From positions 806,001-870,000 of the forward strand of contig NZ_CP020083.1 in the NCBI RefSeq assembly GCF_003431825.1: DNA of 64,000 nt. Direction: 5' to 3'. This DNA is from Blastomonas fulva. Lineage in GTDB: Bacteria > Pseudomonadota > Alphaproteobacteria > Sphingomonadales > Sphingomonadaceae. The position numbers and the translations under genes are program-made. The notes below the pieces were generated by a model. The model did no database searches. It had not been told where the DNA came from and saw only the letters and a list, made by a program, of their open reading frames with translations. Shown here one piece after another: positions 58,611 through 64,000 of the stretch. Every line of letters begins with the position of its first letter. The first letter of the stretch is position 1.

Positions 58611-60209
58611 ATGCAGATTGTCGAGACGCTGAACGAAGGCCTCAAGCGGGCCTATACCATCACCATCGCTGCCAAGGATCTGGAAGCACGGGTGGATGCA
58701 GAAGTGAAAAAGATTGCCCCGCAGGTGCGGATGCCCGGCTTCCGCCCCGGCAAGGTGCCTGCGAATCTGATTCGCAAGATGCATGGCGAGTCGATTCATG
58801 CCGATGCGCTGAACTCGACCATCCAGGAAAGCGTCGACAAGGCGATTCGCGAGAACAACCTGCGTCCCGCCATCCAGCCTTCGGTCGATCTGGCCGAGGA
58901 TTATGCTGCGGGCAAGGACGCTGAAATCAAGCTGTCGCTTGAAGTCTTGCCGCAGGTGCCTGCGCCCTCGATCGATTCGATCACACTCGAGCGGCTGACC
59001 GTCGAGCCCGGCGATGCCGCGGTGACCGAAGCGCTGCAGCGCATCGCCGATGGCCAGAAGAGCTACGAGACCGCCGCTAAGAGCTACAAGGCCAAGGACG
59101 GCGACCAGGTGATCATCGACTTTGAAGGCAAGGTCGATGGCGTTCCGTTCGAAGGCGGCAAGGGCGAAGGCATGGCCGTCGTCATCGGTTCGGGCCAGCT
59201 CATCCCCGGCTTCGAAGACCAGCTCGTCGGCCTCAAGGCCAATGACGAAGCCGTCATCAACGTGACCTTCCCCGCCGAATACGGCGCCAAGGATCTGGCC
59301 GGCAAGGCCGCGACCTTCGACATTGTCGTGGGCGAAGTGAAGAAGCCCGGCGACACCAAGCTGGACGACGATTTCGCCAAGTCGCTTGGTCTCGAGAGCC
59401 TCGAGCAGCTCACCGGCCTGATCAAGGGCCAGCTTGAGCAGGAACTGGGCGGCCTGACCCGCACCCACATGAAGCGTCGCTTGCTCGACCAGCTCGCCGA
59501 AACCCATGATTTCGAAGTCCCGCCCTCGATGGTGGAAGCCGAGTTCGAACAGATCTGGGCGCAGCTGGAACAGGAAGCATCGCAGGAAGAAGACGTCGAG
59601 GCCGCGCGCGCCGAGATGGAAAAGGACCGCGAGGAGTATCGCTCGATCGCGGTGCGCCGCGTGCGTCTGGGCCTGCTGCTCTCCGAGATCGGCCAGGCCA
59701 ATGGCGTGGAAGTCTCGCAGCAGGAAATGAGCATGCTGGTGGCACAGGCCGCGCAGCAGTATCGCCAGGAAGACCGCCAGCGCTTTGCCGAATACATTCA
59801 GCAGACGCCGATGGCCGCAGCCCAGCTGCGCGCTCCGCTGTATGAAGACAAGGTCGTCGACTTTCTGTTCGACAAGGCGACGATCACCGAGCGCAAGGTG
59901 ACTCGCGAGGAACTGGAAGCCGCGATCGAAGCCGAGGAAGACGGCGGTCACGTCCATGGACCTGATTGCGGTCACGACCATGGCCATGACGAAAAGCCCA
60001 AGGCCAAGAAGGCTGCTCCGAAGAAGGCGGCCAAGAAGGACGCCGAACCCGCTGCACAGCCCGAAGCTGAAGCTGCTGAAAAGCCCGCGAAAAAGGCGCC
60101 TGCCAAAAAGGCTGCTGCAAAGGCTGAAGAGCCTACCGCAGAAGTTGCAGACGCCAAGCCTGCTGCAAAGAAGGCCGCTCCGAAAAAGGCTGCCGCCAAA
60201 AAGGCCTGA
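58611..60209 (+). CDS. tig: Trigger factor with His-rich and Lys/Ala-rich C-terminal tail
   Basis: Trigger factor is the ribosome-bound chaperone and prolyl isomerase. The start ATG 58611 (MQIVETLNEGLKRAYTITIA) gives 532 residues. The ribosome-binding domain contains GFRPGKVPANLIRKMHGES, the FKBP-type domain (about 160-245) contains KDGDQVIIDFEGKVDGVPFE, and the helical chaperone domain follows. After about residue 440 there is an added tail: a His-rich stretch (GGHVHGPDCGHDHGHDEKP) then about 65 residues of Lys/Ala/Pro repeats like histone H1. E. coli Tig has 432 residues and no such tail. It precedes clpP and clpX. Confidence 0.95.
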   Translation: MQIVETLNEGLKRAYTITIAAKDLEARVDAEVKKIAPQVRMPGFRPGKVPANLIRKMHGESIHADALNSTIQESVDKAIRENNLRPAIQPSVDLAEDYAAGKDAEIKLSLEVLPQVPAPSIDSITLERLTVEPGDAAVTEALQRIADGQKSYETAAKSYKAKDGDQVIIDFEGKVDGVPFEGGKGEGMAVVIGSGQLIPGFEDQLVGLKANDEAVINVTFPAEYGAKDLAGKAATFDIVVGEVKKPGDTKLDDDFAKSLGLESLEQLTGLIKGQLEQELGGLTRTHMKRRLLDQLAETHDFEVPPSMVEAEFEQIWAQLEQEASQEEDVEAARAEMEKDREEYRSIAVRRVRLGLLLSEIGQANGVEVSQQEMSMLVAQAAQQYRQEDRQRFAEYIQQTPMAAAQLRAPLYEDKVVDFLFDKATITERKVTREELEAAIEAEEDGGHVHGPDCGHDHGHDEKPKAKKAAPKKAAKKDAEPAAQPEAEAAEKPAKKAPAKKAAAKAEEPTAEVADAKPAAKKAAPKKAAAKKA

Positions 60210-60227
60210 CCATCACGCATTGCCTGA

Positions 60228-60395
60228 CCCTCTCCCTTGATGGGAGAGGGTTGCGCAGACTTGGCAGCTCGCTGCCTAGTCGAAGCTGGGTGAGGGTATC
60301 AGCGAAGCTGGCGCTTCCCATCACCCTCATCCAACTGCGCCTAGCCGCGCTTCGCTCGGCAAGGCTTCGTATCCTTCTCCCATCAAGGGAGAAGG
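60228..60395. repeat. Large palindromic intergenic repeat
   Basis: Begins with hairpin CCCTCTCCCTTGATGGGAGA (then GGG) and ends with CCTTCTCCCATCAAGGGAGA (then AGG). Read on the minus strand it matches 41143-41324 along most of its length, including the GATACGAAGCCTTGC, GGCGCAGTTGGATGAGGGTG and CCCTCACCCAGCTTCGACTA segments. It lies between tig and clpP. Confidence 0.87.
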
Positions 60396-60501
60396 CAGGC
60401 CTGCTGTCAAATCAGCGCGGCGCCGCCATCGGGGCTTGAACTCTTGGGCAAACAGGCCGATTTAGACGGCTGATATACAAGAGCAGAAAGAAGGCCCGTT
60501 T

Positions 60502-61128
<627 letters not shown>

Positions 61129-61293
61129 CAGGTTTTGCATCCTATATCAGGATGCCCCGTTGCCTGTGCTGCTGCAGGTTCAGGCGCGACACCGGTCGGC
61201 ATGATCGGTGTTGCGTGTTGAATTCTGCGTTTTTGGCATTAGGCTGAAACGTCACGTTCCGGGCACCCAAGCGCCGGAACAGAAGGAAGAGCT

Positions 61294-62568
<1,275 letters not shown>

Positions 62569-62609
62569 TCGATCGATCGCTGCTTGCCGCAGCGATTCCG
62601 GACTGATTG

Positions 62610-62644
62610 AAAAGGGCGCGGGGGCTGACCTCCGCGCCCTTTTT
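62610..62644 (+). terminator. Rho-independent terminator of clpX
   Basis: AAAAGGGCGCGG pairs with CCGCGCCCTTTT (one bulge region around GGGCTGACCT), followed by T-run TTTTT. It begins about 40 nt after the clpX stop. Confidence 0.92.
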
Positions 62645-63028
62645 GCATCGCCGGGCGCGAGTCGAGGCGTTCGCAAGTGCAGCATGCGCGGCCATGTCGC
62701 AAACATCGCCATTTTGCCGCGCCGAGGCGTGTCATTTATGCCGCAGTTGCGAACAAAACGTCCTGAAGCGTCAACAAGGGTCCCAAGCCCGATTGGCCTG
62801 CAGGGTGCCTGATGTTTATTCAAAGTCCTGATTTATAACGATATATTGTCAGGGAAAAGCGGGCGTCGAGCCACTGTCATATCGTGACTTAAAACTGTCA
62901 CATATCCTTCACATTGTTTTCGCTTTTATGTCCTTAGCGCCGACTAGTGCGCCGCTCATCTCTTGATTGTGAGAGCGCTTTCATAGCCGCCAGTGTCCAC
63001 CGGGCGGCAAGAAACGGGGAAAAGACAC
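62645..63028. other. Gap before the TonB-dependent receptor gene
   Basis: No convincing gene is seen. The right half is AT-richer than its surroundings and holds three TGTCA elements at 62847, 62875 and 62896 and a GTCA-N5-TGAC dyad at 62876-62888, which could be regulator sites. A GGGGAAAA ribosome site precedes the ATG at 63029. Confidence 0.5.
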
Positions 63029-64000
63029 ATGCAAATTCGCTATTATCTCGCAGCGAGCGCTGCGGCGCTCTCGCTGGCCACCGTCATGGCGGCCCCTGCG
63101 CATGCTCAGGAAACGACTTCGTCTATCCGTGGTTCCGTCACCGGCGACGGCCAGCCGCTAGTCGGCGCTGAAGTCCGCGTCATCCACACCCCTTCGGGCA
63201 CCGTGGCTTCGACCGTCACCGATTCGTCGGGCACGTTCAGCGCATCCGGCCTGCGTCTCGGCGGTCCCTTCACCATCGAAGTGAACGCGCCGGGCTTTGA
63301 ACAGTCGTCGGTCACCGACATCTTCCTGCAGGCAGGCCAGCCCTTCCGTCTGCCGATCGAACTGCAGTCGCAGGCCGTCATCGTCGTGACCGCATCGTCG
63401 ATCGCCGCTTCGACCTCGCTGGAATCGGGCGCAGGCACCGTGCTGACCGCGCGTGACATCGCAGGCGTCTCGAACGTCAACCGCGACATCCGCAACCTGG
63501 CCGCACGCGATCCGCGCGTGAACCTCGATCCCACCAACGGCGGCGCGATCTCGATCGCGGGACAGAACAACCGCTTCAACCGCTTCACCGTCGACGGCGT
63601 CGCGTTCGGCGATCCTTTCGGTCTGGAAGCCGGCGGCCTGGTGTCGACCCGCGGTCCGGTTCCGCTCGATGCGATCGGCGAATTCTCGGTCGAAGTCGCG
63701 CCTGTCGACATCCAGCAGGGCTTCTTCCAGGGCGGCGCGATCAACGCGCAGCTCAAGTCGGGTTCGAACCGCTTTACGGGCCTTGCCGGCTTCTATTATG
63801 CCGATGACAGCCTGCGCGGCGACACCGCCCGCGGCCTGCGTCGCGCTGGCGCTTATGAATCGAAGATCTACACCGCGCAGCTCACCGGCCCGCTCATCAA
63901 GGACAAGCTGTTCTTCTCGCTGACCTATGAGCGGCTGCGTGACGTGGTGCCCGCACCCCTCGAACCGGCAGCTCTGGGCATTACCGATGCGCAGATCAGC
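63029..64000 (+). CDS. Oar-like TonB-dependent outer-membrane receptor, partial
   Basis: The frame opens at ATG 63029 and runs off the right edge with 324 codons. It begins with a signal peptide (MQIRYYLAASAAALSLATVM, cleaved after AHAQ near residue 30), then a carboxypeptidase-regulatory-like Ig domain (about 32-112, SSIRGSVTGDGQPLVGAEVR), a plug domain (about 120-225, with RFNRFTVDGVAFGDPFGLEA) and the first strands of the barrel. This order is that of the Oar/CarbR-type TonB receptors, which are usually over 1000 residues. The substrate is unknown. Codon use is of the highly expressed type. Confidence 0.92.
   Translation, partial: MQIRYYLAASAAALSLATVMAAPAHAQETTSSIRGSVTGDGQPLVGAEVRVIHTPSGTVASTVTDSSGTFSASGLRLGGPFTIEVNAPGFEQSSVTDIFLQAGQPFRLPIELQSQAVIVVTASSIAASTSLESGAGTVLTARDIAGVSNVNRDIRNLAARDPRVNLDPTNGGAISIAGQNNRFNRFTVDGVAFGDPFGLEAGGLVSTRGPVPLDAIGEFSVEVAPVDIQQGFFQGGAINAQLKSGSNRFTGLAGFYYADDSLRGDTARGLRRAGAYESKIYTAQLTGPLIKDKLFFSLTYERLRDVVPAPLEPAALGITDAQIS

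Overview
The window looks like chromosome of a motile sphingomonad (Alphaproteobacteria, Sphingomonadales). It is GC-rich. The signs are a complete single-locus flagellar island with a FlbD-type sigma-54 activator, MucR- and Fur-family regulators, the nfuA/tsaB/rimI/plsC/miaB/phoH/ybeY core cluster, an Oar-like TonB-dependent receptor and many palindromic intergenic repeats. The genus cannot be fixed from the sequence alone.

Region 1 (1-34127) is the flagellar island. On the minus strand a long operon runs flbD-fliEFGHIJKLMNOPQR-flhB-fliD from a sigma-54 promoter at 15511-15526, mostly with 1-8 nt overlaps between genes; fliD also has its own sigma-28 promoter. Flagellin fliC lies divergently. 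Next on the minus strand come fliA, flhA and a lytic transglycosylase gene (one operon, sigma-54), flgN-flgM (sigma-28), flgA (sigma-54) and an unusual small MotA/MotB-like pair. On the plus strand flgBCDEFGHIJKL (sigma-54) is followed by the main stator motA-motB (sigma-28). The promoters give a clear hierarchy. FlbD with RpoN would switch on basal body, export and hook genes, including fliA. FliA, restrained by FlgM, would then switch on fliC, fliD, flgMN and both stator loci. At two places (fliC/flbD and flgB/motA-like) a sigma-54 and a sigma-28 promoter face each other and would fire across one another.

Region 2 (34128-46303) is mixed: a BrnTA toxin-antitoxin module directly against the end of motB, a DUF815-type ATPase, an acyl-CoA dehydrogenase, threonylcarbamoyl-AMP synthase, aminopeptidase N, a PgeF/YfiH-type protein, an SLC13 anion transporter, a PLP-dependent sulfur amino acid enzyme and a family-4 glycosyltransferase.

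Region 3 (46360-54939, minus strand) is a core cluster: CBS/CorC protein, ybeY, phoH, miaB, plsC, fur, mucR-like, rimI, tsaB, a nitroreductase and a NifU-type protein.

Region 4 (55089-64000) holds an M16 peptidase, a small proline-rich ORF, tRNA-Leu(TAG), tig with an unusual His-rich and Lys/Ala-rich tail, clpP, clpX and the start of a TonB-dependent receptor. Palindromic repeats of at least three families sit between genes; one lies inside the open 5' end of flgH.
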